DNA of 64,000 nt from Bacteroidales bacterium (GTDB lineage Bacteria > Bacteroidota > Bacteroidia > Bacteroidales > UBA932): positions 26,999-90,998 of the forward strand of contig JAHHQP010000002.1 of NCBI GenBank assembly GCA_020026355.1, written 5' to 3'. The notes under the pieces were generated by a model that saw nothing but the letters and a program-made list of their open reading frames with translations, did not search any database and was not told the DNA's origin. Below, piece by piece: positions 9,138 to 17,956 of this stretch; within the stretch, counting starts at the first letter, position 1; each line of letters begins with the position of its first letter. The translations under genes and the position numbers were made by a program.

Positions 9138-9154
9138 CAGACAAAGTTTGTCTG
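9138..9154. promoter_or_regulatory. Perfect 17-bp inverted repeat at the transcription start (candidate operator)
   Basis: CAGACAAA and TTTGTCTG flank a single central G with no mismatch. The repeat lies directly after the -7 box and ends two bases before the ATG at 9157, so a bound protein would block initiation, or the RNA end could fold over the start codon. Confidence 0.55.
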
Positions 9155-9156
9155 AT

Positions 9157-12100
9157 ATGCGGAAATCTTTTCATTTCATTTTGTCGGGGCTGTTCCTGCT
9201 GCTGCAGGTACTTCCGCTTCCGGCGCAGTTCAAGTCCGTCTATCATCTGGACGTAACCGACGGTCTTTCCCAGAATACGATCAATACCATCTATCAGGAT
9301 GAACGACATTACCTTTGGATCGGTACGCGAAATGGGCTTAATCTTTATAACGGAAAGGACTTCACCTTGTTCAGGTACGATAAGGATGATCCGTCCGGGC
9401 TTTCCACGAATGACATCAAGCTGATCGATGGTGACGGGAGGGGACACCTTTTCATCTGTACCGGCTATTCTCAGATTCTCCGTTCAGATCTTGCGACGGG
9501 AGAGTTCAAGGTGCTTGTGCCCTCACGTGTAACTACCATGGACTATAGCGGAACGGACCTGTATTATGCTTGTTCCCATGAAATCTACCGCTATCCGGAC
9601 GGCGCTGATGCTCCGGAACTGGTCTATGCTTTCGAAAATCCCCATAACGTCGTTTCGGCACTCTGTCATGCCGGCGGAAAACTCTATATCGGAACCACGT
9701 CGAAAGGAGTATATGTGCTGGAAGAGAACGGTTCCTTGCGCCAGGTCTTCCGCGAAGGTTACGTCACCGGAATCATGGAGGATTCCCGGCAGGAAATCTG
9801 GATTACTTTCCAGGCTAAATACGGTATCCTTCATCTGACGGCTGATCGCGAGGAGCAGTTCCTTCAGGATCCGTCCGATCCTCATTCCTTGAATTCGAAC
9901 AAGACGCAGGCCTGCTGCGAAGACCGGGATGGGAATATCTGGATCGGTACCTTCGAGGGGTTGGCCCGTTACGACAGGCAGAGCCGCAGGATCACACGTT
10001 ATGAACATCCGATCCTGGGTGACCGTTCGGTCATCACGCTCATGACCGACCATCAGGGAACGGTCTGGGCCGGTACCTATTATCTTGGGCTTTACCATTT
10101 CAATCCGAGCGATCAGGTCTATGATATCTTCACCGAATCATCTGACGGCTATGTCGGCTTGAGCTCGAATATCGTCGGGGAAATGGTGGAAGGGGAAGAT
10201 GGCGTGATCTGGATCGCGACGGAAGGCGGTGGTGTGGACGCTTACAACCCTTCTGCCGGCACTTTCCGACGTTTCGGCACTGCTCCGGCAGAGAATGTGA
10301 AGACCTTGCATATGGATAGGAATACCCTCTGGGCCGGAACGCATCTGCGAGGGCTGGAACGCATCGATCTCAAGAGCGGCCGTATCCGTTCCTACCGTCA
10401 TGTTGCCGGAGATCCTTTCAGCCTCCCGTCCGACATCGTCAGGGACATCATCCCGTATCAGGATCAGCTCTTGCTGGCCGTCAAGGGTGGCGTGGTCACT
10501 TTCGACCGGGCTACCGGCCGTTGCCGCCGTTTCTTCGAGGATGACAATTACCAGAACATGACGCATTACTGCAGCCAGCTCATGCTGGACAGTCGCGATC
10601 ATCTGTGGCTCATCCATGCTTCCAACGGAGTCTACCGTTATGATCTCGCAAGGAAGGAGATGACCGTTTACCAGAGTTATGCCAATGAGGATGGTCACAT
10701 CAGTCCGGGCCGCATCAATCATATGCTGGAGGATTCGAGAGGACGTATCTGGTTCTGCAACAACCAGAATGGACTGGATCGCTATGACCCTTCCACCGAT
10801 ACTTTCCGGAACTTCGATGTGCGCAAGGACCAGCTGGCCAGCAATACGGTCCTGGCCATCGCAGAACTGTCCCCTGACCATTTCCTGATCAGTATGGATC
10901 TTGGCCAGTCCTTCTTCACCTGTGGAGAGGACGGAAACATTGCAAAGGTGGAAAGCCGCATCTTCCCGACCTTGGTGGCCAATGAAAGGTCTCTGCTGGT
11001 CTCTTCTTCCGGTCGGATCTATATCGGTGGGGCCAATGGCATGGTTTCTTTCCGTCAGGGTAGCTTCTCCCGTCGTCGGGAAAGTTTCGAGGTCCGCCCG
11101 TTCCGCCTTTTTCTGGATGACCACTTGATCCGTCCGGAGCGTGGAGGAGTACTGGAGAAAGACTTTTCGCAGGTCAGCCGTCTTGAGGTGGGACCGTCTG
11201 TCAGCTCCATTTCCATCGAGTACGCTTGCACGGACTACCGCCCGTATGACAAGCCGGAGCTCCTTTATCGTCTGGAAGGTTTTTCAGATCAATGGCACCG
11301 TATGGACGAGTCCAGAGTCGTCACTTTCCTGAACCTGCGTCCGGGGAAGTACCGTCTGGTCGTCAAGGCAGACGGTGTCCCGGAGGAGGAATGTGCCGCC
11401 GATGTGCTGGCGCTGACTGTGCTTCCTCCTTTCTACAGGACTACTTTCGCTTATCTGATCTATCTGCTGCTGGCTCTGGCTCTCGGTCTCTACCTGGCCC
11501 ATCTGCACAACAATAGGATCCGTCTGCAGGAGGCGGTGAAATACGAGAAATACAAGCTTCGTTTCTTCACGAACATCTCGCATGAGTTCCGGACCCCATT
11601 ATCCGTGATCATCGCTCAGATCGAGATGATGATGGATGCTCATCATGATGATCTGTCCATCTATACTCCATTGAGACGGGTCTATCGCTGCTGCGTGCAG
11701 TTGAAATACCTGATTTCCGAACTGCTGGATTTCCGGAAACAGGAACAGGGCTACATGAAACTCAAGGTTCGTTCGGCGGACGTCGTGGATTTCGTGCATG
11801 AGCAGTACCTCAATTTCCAGGTCTATGCCCGTAAGAAGGAGATTTCCTACCGTTTCGTGAAACCGGAACAGAAAATCGAGGCCTGGTTCGATCCGAAACA
11901 GATGCAGAAGGTGATCAATAACCTTATTTTCAATGCTTTCCGTCATGTGAGACCGGATGGGGAAGTGAAGGTGACGGTACGGACAGACGGTCGTGCTGTT
12001 CTGGTGGACGTCTCGAATTCCGGCAAGGGCATCCCACCGCAGGATATCGGCAAGATCTTCGATCGTTTCTACCAGATCGACTCGAAGGACAGTGTCGGTG

Positions 12101-13134
12101 CAGGAACCGGTATCGGTCTGGCCTTGTCCAAGGGCATCGTGGAACTCCACCATGGAGAAATAAGAGTCACCAGCGAGCAGGACGGCGAGACGGTCTTCAC
12201 TTTGTCGCTGCCGCTAGGAAAGGCACATTTCAGCGAGGAGGAACTCGTGACTGATGAACAGCCCGCTGTCCAGTTCATCTCCGATGTCCCGGACGAGGTC
12301 TATGCCGTCAGTCTTGATCTGGTTACGGAGGAAACGGACATCGGGGAAGGACAGCAGCAGCGTCATGACTGTACAGTGCTGGTCGTCGATGATAACGTGG
12401 AACTTCGAAACACGCTGCGTCAGCTGTTCAGCCCGTTCTACAATGTCTGTGTGGCTGAAAACGCGATGGAAGCGCTCAGAATCCTCGAGCAGCGGAGCAT
12501 TGACCTGATCGTGTCGGATGTCATGATGCCGGGAATGGATGGTGTGGAATTCTGCCGTCGGGTCAAGACAGCGGAAAGGACGAGTACCTTGCCGGTCGTG
12601 CTCTTGACCGCCTGTGCGGCAGATTGCCAGAAAATGGCCGGAATGAAGTACGGTGCGGATGACTATATCGTGAAACCTTTCAACAGCAGGGAAGTGATCG
12701 GCCGGTGCAACAATCTGGTCAACAACCGCCAGCTGCTGAAAAAGAAATATGCGGGAATGGCGGCGTCCGGACCGGATGGCGGAAAGGAACCTGTGCTGGT
12801 GAACAATACACAGGATCTGGATTTCATCAGGCGCGCCAGAGAAATCGTGACCGACCATCTGTCGGATACCGGTTTCCGATTGGAAAACCTGGCGAAGGAA
12901 CTGGGGGTTTCCCGTACGAAACTGTTTACCCGACTGAAGGATACCCAGGGAATGACTCCGATGGAATTCATCATGGATATCCGGCTGAAGGAAGCGGCCC
13001 GGATGCTGAAGTCGGAATCGCGGCTGAACATTTCTGAAATTTCTGAGAAGACCGGTTTCAGTTCCCCTAAATTCCTGAGGAAGTGTTTCAAGGAAAAATA
13101 CGGAATGACACCTCTGGAATACCGCAAATCCTGA
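9157..13134 (+). CDS. Hybrid two-component system sensor/regulator (HTCS)
   Basis: The ATG at 9157 opens a signal peptide (MRKSFHFILSGLFLL), so the TTG at 9148 is not used. The 1325-residue protein has the full HTCS order: Reg_prop propeller repeats in the periplasm (LWIGTRNGL, IWIGTFEGL and others), a Y_Y_Y domain around residues 690-760, one membrane helix, a HisKA domain with phospho-acceptor H809 (ISHEFRTPL), a HATPase domain (N-box FNAFRH, GTGIGLALSKG), a receiver domain with D1121 (SDVMMPG), and a C-terminal AraC-type DNA-binding domain. Such proteins sense oligosaccharides and switch on a nearby utilisation locus. Its position just before kduD suggests it responds to a glycosaminoglycan or uronate product; this is inference. 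Confidence 0.93.
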   Translation: MRKSFHFILSGLFLLLQVLPLPAQFKSVYHLDVTDGLSQNTINTIYQDERHYLWIGTRNGLNLYNGKDFTLFRYDKDDPSGLSTNDIKLIDGDGRGHLFICTGYSQILRSDLATGEFKVLVPSRVTTMDYSGTDLYYACSHEIYRYPDGADAPELVYAFENPHNVVSALCHAGGKLYIGTTSKGVYVLEENGSLRQVFREGYVTGIMEDSRQEIWITFQAKYGILHLTADREEQFLQDPSDPHSLNSNKTQACCEDRDGNIWIGTFEGLARYDRQSRRITRYEHPILGDRSVITLMTDHQGTVWAGTYYLGLYHFNPSDQVYDIFTESSDGYVGLSSNIVGEMVEGEDGVIWIATEGGGVDAYNPSAGTFRRFGTAPAENVKTLHMDRNTLWAGTHLRGLERIDLKSGRIRSYRHVAGDPFSLPSDIVRDIIPYQDQLLLAVKGGVVTFDRATGRCRRFFEDDNYQNMTHYCSQLMLDSRDHLWLIHASNGVYRYDLARKEMTVYQSYANEDGHISPGRINHMLEDSRGRIWFCNNQNGLDRYDPSTDTFRNFDVRKDQLASNTVLAIAELSPDHFLISMDLGQSFFTCGEDGNIAKVESRIFPTLVANERSLLVSSSGRIYIGGANGMVSFRQGSFSRRRESFEVRPFRLFLDDHLIRPERGGVLEKDFSQVSRLEVGPSVSSISIEYACTDYRPYDKPELLYRLEGFSDQWHRMDESRVVTFLNLRPGKYRLVVKADGVPEEECAADVLALTVLPPFYRTTFAYLIYLLLALALGLYLAHLHNNRIRLQEAVKYEKYKLRFFTNISHEFRTPLSVIIAQIEMMMDAHHDDLSIYTPLRRVYRCCVQLKYLISELLDFRKQEQGYMKLKVRSADVVDFVHEQYLNFQVYARKKEISYRFVKPEQKIEAWFDPKQMQKVINNLIFNAFRHVRPDGEVKVTVRTDGRAVLVDVSNSGKGIPPQDIGKIFDRFYQIDSKDSVGAGTGIGLALSKGIVELHHGEIRVTSEQDGETVFTLSLPLGKAHFSEEELVTDEQPAVQFISDVPDEVYAVSLDLVTEETDIGEGQQQRHDCTVLVVDDNVELRNTLRQLFSPFYNVCVAENAMEALRILEQRSIDLIVSDVMMPGMDGVEFCRRVKTAERTSTLPVVLLTACAADCQKMAGMKYGADDYIVKPFNSREVIGRCNNLVNNRQLLKKKYAGMAASGPDGGKEPVLVNNTQDLDFIRRAREIVTDHLSDTGFRLENLAKELGVSRTKLFTRLKDTQGMTPMEFIMDIRLKEAARMLKSESRLNISEISEKTGFSSPKFLRKCFKEKYGMTPLEYRKS

Positions 13135-13158
13135 CTGTTTGTATTTTCAGAACAGTTA

Positions 13159-13192
13159 TTTGTATTTTTATGATGCGTCATATCCGTACAAA
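13159..13192. promoter_or_regulatory. Nested symmetric inverted repeat at the kduD promoter (candidate operator)
   Basis: Outer arms TTTGTA and TACAAA and inner arms TATGA and TCATA share one centre: TTTGTA-N4-TATGA-N4-TCATA-N4-TACAAA. The repeat covers the place of the -33 element and ends 5 bp before the -7 box, as expected for a repressor site. Its 14-bp core (13169-13182) recurs as its reverse complement at 51096-51109. Confidence 0.55.
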
Positions 13193-13197
13193 TTCAG

Positions 13198-13205
13198 TAT
13201 ATTTG
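13198..13205 (+). promoter_or_regulatory. Promoter -7 box (TATATTTG) of kduD
   Basis: Exact match to TAnnTTTG, 39 bp before the start codon. No -33 TTTG is seen at 19 bp; that place is occupied by the inverted repeat. Confidence 0.6.
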
Positions 13206-13244
13206 TAAAACAAAAACAATGAAACATAATTAACAACTTTTTTT

Positions 13245-14048
13245 ATGAACAAATTTTTGAATTTTTCACTCGAAGGTAAGGTAGCTCTCGTAACAGGTGC
13301 ATCTTACGGTATCGGTTTCGCCATCGCATCAGCATTCGCTGAGCAGGGTGCGAAGATCTGTTTCAACGATATCAACCAGGAGCTGGTTGACAGAGGACTT
13401 GCTTCTTACAAGGAGAAAGGAATCGAGGCTCACGGTTATGTCTGCGACGTTACAGATGAACCTGCAGTCCAGGCTCTCGTAAAGAAGATCGAGGCAGAGG
13501 TCGGTCCTATCGATATCCTCGTGAACAACGCAGGTATCATCCGCCGTATCCCTATGCATGAGATGGAGGCTGCGGATTTCCGTAGAGTGATCGATATTGA
13601 CCTGAACGCTCCGTTCATCGTTTCCAAGGCTGTGCTTCCTGGCATGATGGAAAGACGTCACGGTAAGATCATCAACATCTGTTCCATGATGTCAGAGCTT
13701 GGTCGTGAGACCGTTTCTGCATACGCTGCGGCAAAGGGTGGTCTCAAGATGCTGACCAGAAACATCTGCTCAGAGTACGGTGAATACAATATCCAGTGTA
13801 ACGGTATCGGCCCAGGCTATATCGCAACTCCTCAGACTGCTCCTCTTCGTGAGAAACAGCCGGACGGTTCAAAGCATCCGTTCGATTCATTCATCTGCGC
13901 CAAGACTCCGGCAGGCCGCTGGCTTGATCCTCAGGAACTCACAGGTCCTGCAGTCTTCCTCGCATCCGAGGCTTCAAACGCAGTGAACGGCCACATCCTG
14001 TATGTCGATGGAGGTATCCTCGCATACATCGGAAAACAGCCTAAGTAG
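13245..14048 (+). CDS. kduD: SDR-family dehydrogenase, KduD-like (2-dehydro-3-deoxy-D-gluconate 5-dehydrogenase)
   Basis: The 267-residue protein is a classical short-chain dehydrogenase: cofactor loop TGASYGIG, structural NNAG, catalytic Ser in ICSMMSE, and the YAAAK Tyr/Lys pair. No signal peptide is present, so it is cytoplasmic. It is of the type annotated as gluconate 5-dehydrogenase or KduD. With kduI two genes downstream, the likely reaction is NAD(P)H-dependent interconversion of 2,5-diketo-3-deoxygluconate and KDG, the second step of unsaturated uronate breakdown. It has its own promoter and a terminator just after the stop. Substrate choice between KduD and gluconate dehydrogenase rests on context. 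Confidence 0.85.
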   Translation: MNKFLNFSLEGKVALVTGASYGIGFAIASAFAEQGAKICFNDINQELVDRGLASYKEKGIEAHGYVCDVTDEPAVQALVKKIEAEVGPIDILVNNAGIIRRIPMHEMEAADFRRVIDIDLNAPFIVSKAVLPGMMERRHGKIINICSMMSELGRETVSAYAAAKGGLKMLTRNICSEYGEYNIQCNGIGPGYIATPQTAPLREKQPDGSKHPFDSFICAKTPAGRWLDPQELTGPAVFLASEASNAVNGHILYVDGGILAYIGKQPK

Positions 14049-14067
14049 TAGATTAACTCAGCCTATG

Positions 14068-14097
14068 GGGGCAGCGATTCAGTTCACTGCCCCTTTT
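14068..14097 (+). terminator. Terminator or attenuator between kduD and the transporter fusion gene
   Basis: Seven-base arms GGGGCAG (14068-14074) and CTGCCCC (14087-14093) flank a 12-base loop, followed by TTTT. No clear promoter is seen before the next gene at 14118, so read-through past this hairpin may supply it at a lower level. Confidence 0.65.
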
Positions 14098-14117
14098 GTG
14101 GCTTTAAACAGTATCTG

Positions 14118-16865
14118 ATGAAGAAATTTTTATTGACATTGATCATGGCGCTTCCGTTGCTTGCCAGCTGCGGCAAGGGAGGAGTCGAGATCGAAATAAT
14201 GAATCCTTCCAAGAGTGACCGGACCGCTGAGCTCGCAGAGGTGGATCTCGCGACCTTGAAGTCCGATCTCTCCTTGGAAGAAGGTGAAACCTTCGTGCTC
14301 AAGGGTGCTGACGGCAAGGAACTTCCTTACCAGATCACCTATGACGGCAAGGTGGTCTTCCCGGTACAGCTGAAAGCTGGAGAGAAGATTTCAGTCGTCT
14401 TCCAGAAAGGCACTCCGGCTCCGGTCGATGCGGTAGCCAGCGGCAAGGTTTACACAGAGCGTTATGATGACCTGTCCTGGGAAAACGACAAGGTCGGTTT
14501 CAGGGCCTACGGTCCTGGTCTCGAGCGTTCCGACGAATGGGTGAACGGCAAGATGTACGGATATGATCTTTTCCCTAAGAGAGGAACCGACCGTCCTGTC
14601 CTGGATCTGCTCTATGGTCCAGAACTCGCTTTGGGCCAGGTGGACCATTATCGGGAACTCGTGAAGACTGATCCTGCCAGAGCCAAGGAACTTCGTGCGC
14701 AGAAATCCTACCACGTCGATCACGGCTACGGTATGGACTGCTATGCTGTCGGCCCGACTTTGGGCGCAGGAACTACTGCCCTCGTGGACAATGGAAAGAT
14801 CCTTTTCCCGGAATGTTACGAAACCTGCGAGATCCTGGACAAGGGACCGCTCCGTTTCACTGTCAGACTCGCTTTCAAGGCCACTCCGATTACTTATGAA
14901 ACAGAAATGGTGGCTGCCGAGGGTGAAGCGCCTGTTAAGAAACAGGTGACAGATACTGTCAGGGAAGTACGTCTCATCACGCTGGATGCAGGTTCTTACC
15001 TGAACAAGACCGTTGTCGTCTACGAAGGTCTCAGCAGAAACATGCCGCTGATCGCTGGCGTTGCAGTCCGTGACAATGATGGTGAAATGCATACCGATAT
15101 CGACAGGAAATACATTTCCTACGTCGCTCCGACCAACGTCGATCCGTCTGTTGCCGGAACCGGCGTGGACAATGGTAACCTCTTCCTCGGTCATGTCTAT
15201 GCACAGCCTGCTTCCGAGACCCGTATGGAACACTACGATTTCAACGGTCAGGATTTCAAGCATTTCGTTGCAGAAAGCACTTATGCGAAAGACAGCAAGG
15301 GCTTCACTTACTGGTGGGGCTTCGGTTGGGACAAGTCTGACGTGAAGAATATCGAGGACTGGAACACTTACCTGAAGAGTTTCTCCGCAGGTGTCGGTAC
15401 GCCGCTCAAAGTCAAGGCGAAGGAAGGCTTCATCGAGAGCATCTTCTCCTACATCATCGGTCTGGGTGCCGCTGTGATGATGCCGGTCATCTTCACGATT
15501 CTCGGTCTCTGCATCGGTATCAAGTTCAGCAAAGCGCTCAAGAGCGGTCTTCTGGTCGGTGTCGGTTTCGTCGGTCTTTCCGTAGTGACTGCCTTGCTGA
15601 CTTCCAGCCTGGGTCCTGTACTCGAGGCCGTCGTCCTCAAATATGACCTCCAGCTCAATGTCTTCGATATGGGGTGGCCGTCTGCGGCTTCCGTAGCCTA
15701 CAACACTTCCGTCGGTGCCTTCATCATTCCGGTCTGCCTGCTCGTGAACATCATCATGCTGCTCACGAAGACGACCCGTACGGTGAACATCGACCTCTGG
15801 AACTACTGGCATTTCGCCTTCATCGGCGCGATCGTCTATTTCGCGATGGACCACAGCCTCCTCTGGGGCTTCTTCGCAGCTGTTGTCTGCTACATCATCA
15901 CGCTGGTCCTTGCGGATGCGACTTCCAAGAAATTCCAGAAATTCTATGATGGCATGGATGGTATCTCCATCCCTCAGCCGTTCTGCCAGGGCTTCGTGCC
16001 TTTCGCATGGCTGATCAACAAATGCCTCGACTGGATCCCTGGTTTCAACAAGCTGCACATCGATGCAGAGGGCATGAAGAAGAAATTCGGTCTCCTCGGA
16101 GAACCGCTCTTCCTCGGTATCCTGGTCGGCGCCATCATCGCTGCCTTCTCTTACAAAGGTTGGTCTGACATCGTCAACCATATCCCTCAGATTCTCGGCC
16201 TCGGTATCAAGATGGGTGCTGTGATGGAGCTCATCCCTCGTATCACCAGTCTCTTCATCGAAGGTCTGAAACCGATCTCAGAGGCAACGAAGGAACTCAT
16301 CGGCAAGAAATTCAAGGGTGCTGCAGGTCTCAACATCGGTATGAGCCCGGCTCTGGTGATCGGACATCCGGCTACATTGGTCGTATCCCTTCTCCTCATC
16401 CCTGTCACCTTGCTGCTCGCGGTCTTCCTTCCGGGCAACGAATTCCTTCCATTGGCATCATTGGCCGGCATGTTCTATGTCTTCCCGCTGATCCTGCCGA
16501 TCACGAAGGGAAATGTCCTGAAGACTTTCATCATTGGCCTGATCATGATGGTGGGTGGCCTGTACATGGTGACGAATCTGGCACCATACTTCACGCTGGC
16601 CGCACAGGATGTGTATGCAGTGACCGGTGATGCTGCCGTAGCGATTCCGAACGGCTTCTCCGGAGGCGCTCTGGACTTCGCATCCAGCCCATTGGCCTGG
16701 ATCATCTTCCACCTGACCCACAGCTTCAAATGGGTAGGTGTCGTGATCCTCGTTCTCGTCACTTCCTTCCTCATGGTCCTGAACCGCAGGGCTATCGTCA
16801 AGTACCAGAAGGAACTTGCTGAAAATGAGAACGGTGGCGCTGCTTCAGACAAAAAAGAAGAATAA
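14118..16865 (+). CDS. DUF4861 domain fused to galactitol-type PTS EIIC permease
   Basis: This is a single uninterrupted frame of 915 residues. Residues 1-18 are a lipoprotein-type signal (lipobox LLASC). Residues ~20-435 form a DUF4861 domain, recognised by its likeness to the separate DUF4861 lipoprotein in this window (shared SYHVDxGxGMDCYAVGxTLGAG pattern and TYWWGFGW). From about residue 437 the protein is a polytopic membrane domain like GatC, the IIC part of the galactitol phosphotransferase system (DMGWPSAAS, LTKTTRTVNIDLWNYWH, FGLLGEP, PGNEFLPLASLAG). No EIIA, EIIB, EI or HPr is nearby, so it probably transports without PTS phosphorylation. Placed between kduD and kduI, it is a candidate uronate-derivative importer; the DUF4861 half would face the periplasm. 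Confidence 0.85.
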   Translation: MKKFLLTLIMALPLLASCGKGGVEIEIMNPSKSDRTAELAEVDLATLKSDLSLEEGETFVLKGADGKELPYQITYDGKVVFPVQLKAGEKISVVFQKGTPAPVDAVASGKVYTERYDDLSWENDKVGFRAYGPGLERSDEWVNGKMYGYDLFPKRGTDRPVLDLLYGPELALGQVDHYRELVKTDPARAKELRAQKSYHVDHGYGMDCYAVGPTLGAGTTALVDNGKILFPECYETCEILDKGPLRFTVRLAFKATPITYETEMVAAEGEAPVKKQVTDTVREVRLITLDAGSYLNKTVVVYEGLSRNMPLIAGVAVRDNDGEMHTDIDRKYISYVAPTNVDPSVAGTGVDNGNLFLGHVYAQPASETRMEHYDFNGQDFKHFVAESTYAKDSKGFTYWWGFGWDKSDVKNIEDWNTYLKSFSAGVGTPLKVKAKEGFIESIFSYIIGLGAAVMMPVIFTILGLCIGIKFSKALKSGLLVGVGFVGLSVVTALLTSSLGPVLEAVVLKYDLQLNVFDMGWPSAASVAYNTSVGAFIIPVCLLVNIIMLLTKTTRTVNIDLWNYWHFAFIGAIVYFAMDHSLLWGFFAAVVCYIITLVLADATSKKFQKFYDGMDGISIPQPFCQGFVPFAWLINKCLDWIPGFNKLHIDAEGMKKKFGLLGEPLFLGILVGAIIAAFSYKGWSDIVNHIPQILGLGIKMGAVMELIPRITSLFIEGLKPISEATKELIGKKFKGAAGLNIGMSPALVIGHPATLVVSLLLIPVTLLLAVFLPGNEFLPLASLAGMFYVFPLILPITKGNVLKTFIIGLIMMVGGLYMVTNLAPYFTLAAQDVYAVTGDAAVAIPNGFSGGALDFASSPLAWIIFHLTHSFKWVGVVILVLVTSFLMVLNRRAIVKYQKELAENENGGAASDKKEE

Positions 16866-16886
16866 CATTAAAAAAATTATACAGAT

Positions 16887-17897
16887 ATGAAAAGAATTAC
16901 ATTGTCATTGATGGCTATCTTCGTTGCCAGCGCGATGAACGCGCAGGTAGACGGAAGTGTCCGGAAAGTGAACGATTACATGAGCTACAAGGTGCAGACT
17001 GCCTGCCACCCGAGCGATGTGAAACATTATGATACCAACCTTCTCCGTGAGCGTTTCCTGATGGAGAAAGTCATGGCTCCGGATGAGATCAACCTTACTT
17101 ACTCTCTTTACGAGCGTATGATCTACGGAGGTGTGATGCCGGTCAACAGAGAGCTTGAACTCTGCACTTTCTACGATCTGAAGGCTGATCATTTCCTGGA
17201 CAGACGTGAACTCGGTATCATCAACACCGGTGGAACAGGTATCGTCAACGTGGACGGCATCGAATACACCATGAAGTTCAAAGAGGGTCTTTACGTAGGT
17301 ATGGGTAAGGAGAAAGTCACTTTCAGAAGTGTCGATCCTCAGAACCCTGCCAAGTTCTACATCAACTCCACTCCTGCTTACAAGGAGTACAAGACGCTCC
17401 ACATCACTACCAGCGAGGCTGATTACAAGGCTGACCAGAAACTCCGCAAGAACGATCCGAGAAAGCAGAACTACGTGAAAGCCGCAGCGCTTCCTAAGGG
17501 CTGCCTCGAGGAGAGCAACGACCGCGTGATCAACCAGCTGATGATCAACCAGGTGCTCTTCGGCGTAGAGGGCGGCGGATGCTGCCAGCTCCAGATGGGT
17601 CTTACTGAGTTGAAACCGGGTTCTGTATGGAACACCATGCCGGCACACACTCACACCCGTCGTATGGAGTGCTACTACTATTTCGGTCTGAAAGAGGGCA
17701 ACGCTATCTGCCACCTCATGGGTGAACCTCAGGAGGAGCGCGTCGTATGGATGCACAACGAGCAGGCCATCACTTCACCGGAATGGTCTATCCACGCAGC
17801 TGCCGGAACCAGCAACTATATGTTCATCTGGGGTATGGGCGGTGAGAACCTGAACTACGGCGACGTGGATGTGATCCCTTACCTCGATATGAGATAG
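16887..17897 (+). CDS. kduI: 5-keto-4-deoxyuronate isomerase with signal peptide
   Basis: The protein matches KduI, the cupin-fold isomerase that converts 5-keto-4-deoxyuronate to 2,5-diketo-3-deoxygluconate. The predicted metal ligands are H254, H256, E261 (motif HTHTRRME) and H303 ([18 protein letters not shown]). At 336 residues it is longer than the usual ~280. The extra length is partly an N-terminal Sec signal peptide ([20 protein letters not shown]) and partly a charged insert around residues 178-195. Export to the periplasm is unusual for this enzyme, which normally works in the cytoplasm. The gene follows the permease fusion by 21 bp, so the two are probably one transcript. Confidence 0.9.
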   Translation: MKRITLSLMAIFVASAMNAQVDGSVRKVNDYMSYKVQTACHPSDVKHYDTNLLRERFLMEKVMAPDEINLTYSLYERMIYGGVMPVNRELELCTFYDLKADHFLDRRELGIINTGGTGIVNVDGIEYTMKFKEGLYVGMGKEKVTFRSVDPQNPAKFYINSTPAYKEYKTLHITTSEADYKADQKLRKNDPRKQNYVKAAALPKGCLEESNDRVINQLMINQVLFGVEGGGCCQLQMGLTELKPGSVWNTMPAHTHTRRMECYYYFGLKEGNAICHLMGEPQEERVVWMHNEQAITSPEWSIHAAAGTSNYMFIWGMGGENLNYGDVDVIPYLDMR

Positions 17898-17902
17898 GAC
17901 TG

Positions 17903-17933
17903 TTTGTTTTTTCCTCGGGATTAGGTAAATTTG
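17903..17933 (+). promoter_or_regulatory. Bacteroidetes-type promoter of the CBM9-like gene
   Basis: A -33 TTTG (17903-17906) and a -7 TAAATTTG (17926-17933) are exactly 19 bp apart, an ideal match. The start codon at 17957 follows at a normal distance. Confidence 0.8.
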
Positions 17934-17956
17934 TAAGAACTAATCCTGAGAAAAAC

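Noticed and set aside
14391..16181. 596-codon open frame on the minus strand
   Set aside because: Antisense shadow of the DUF4861-EIIC gene; acidic/His-rich low-information translation with no domain.
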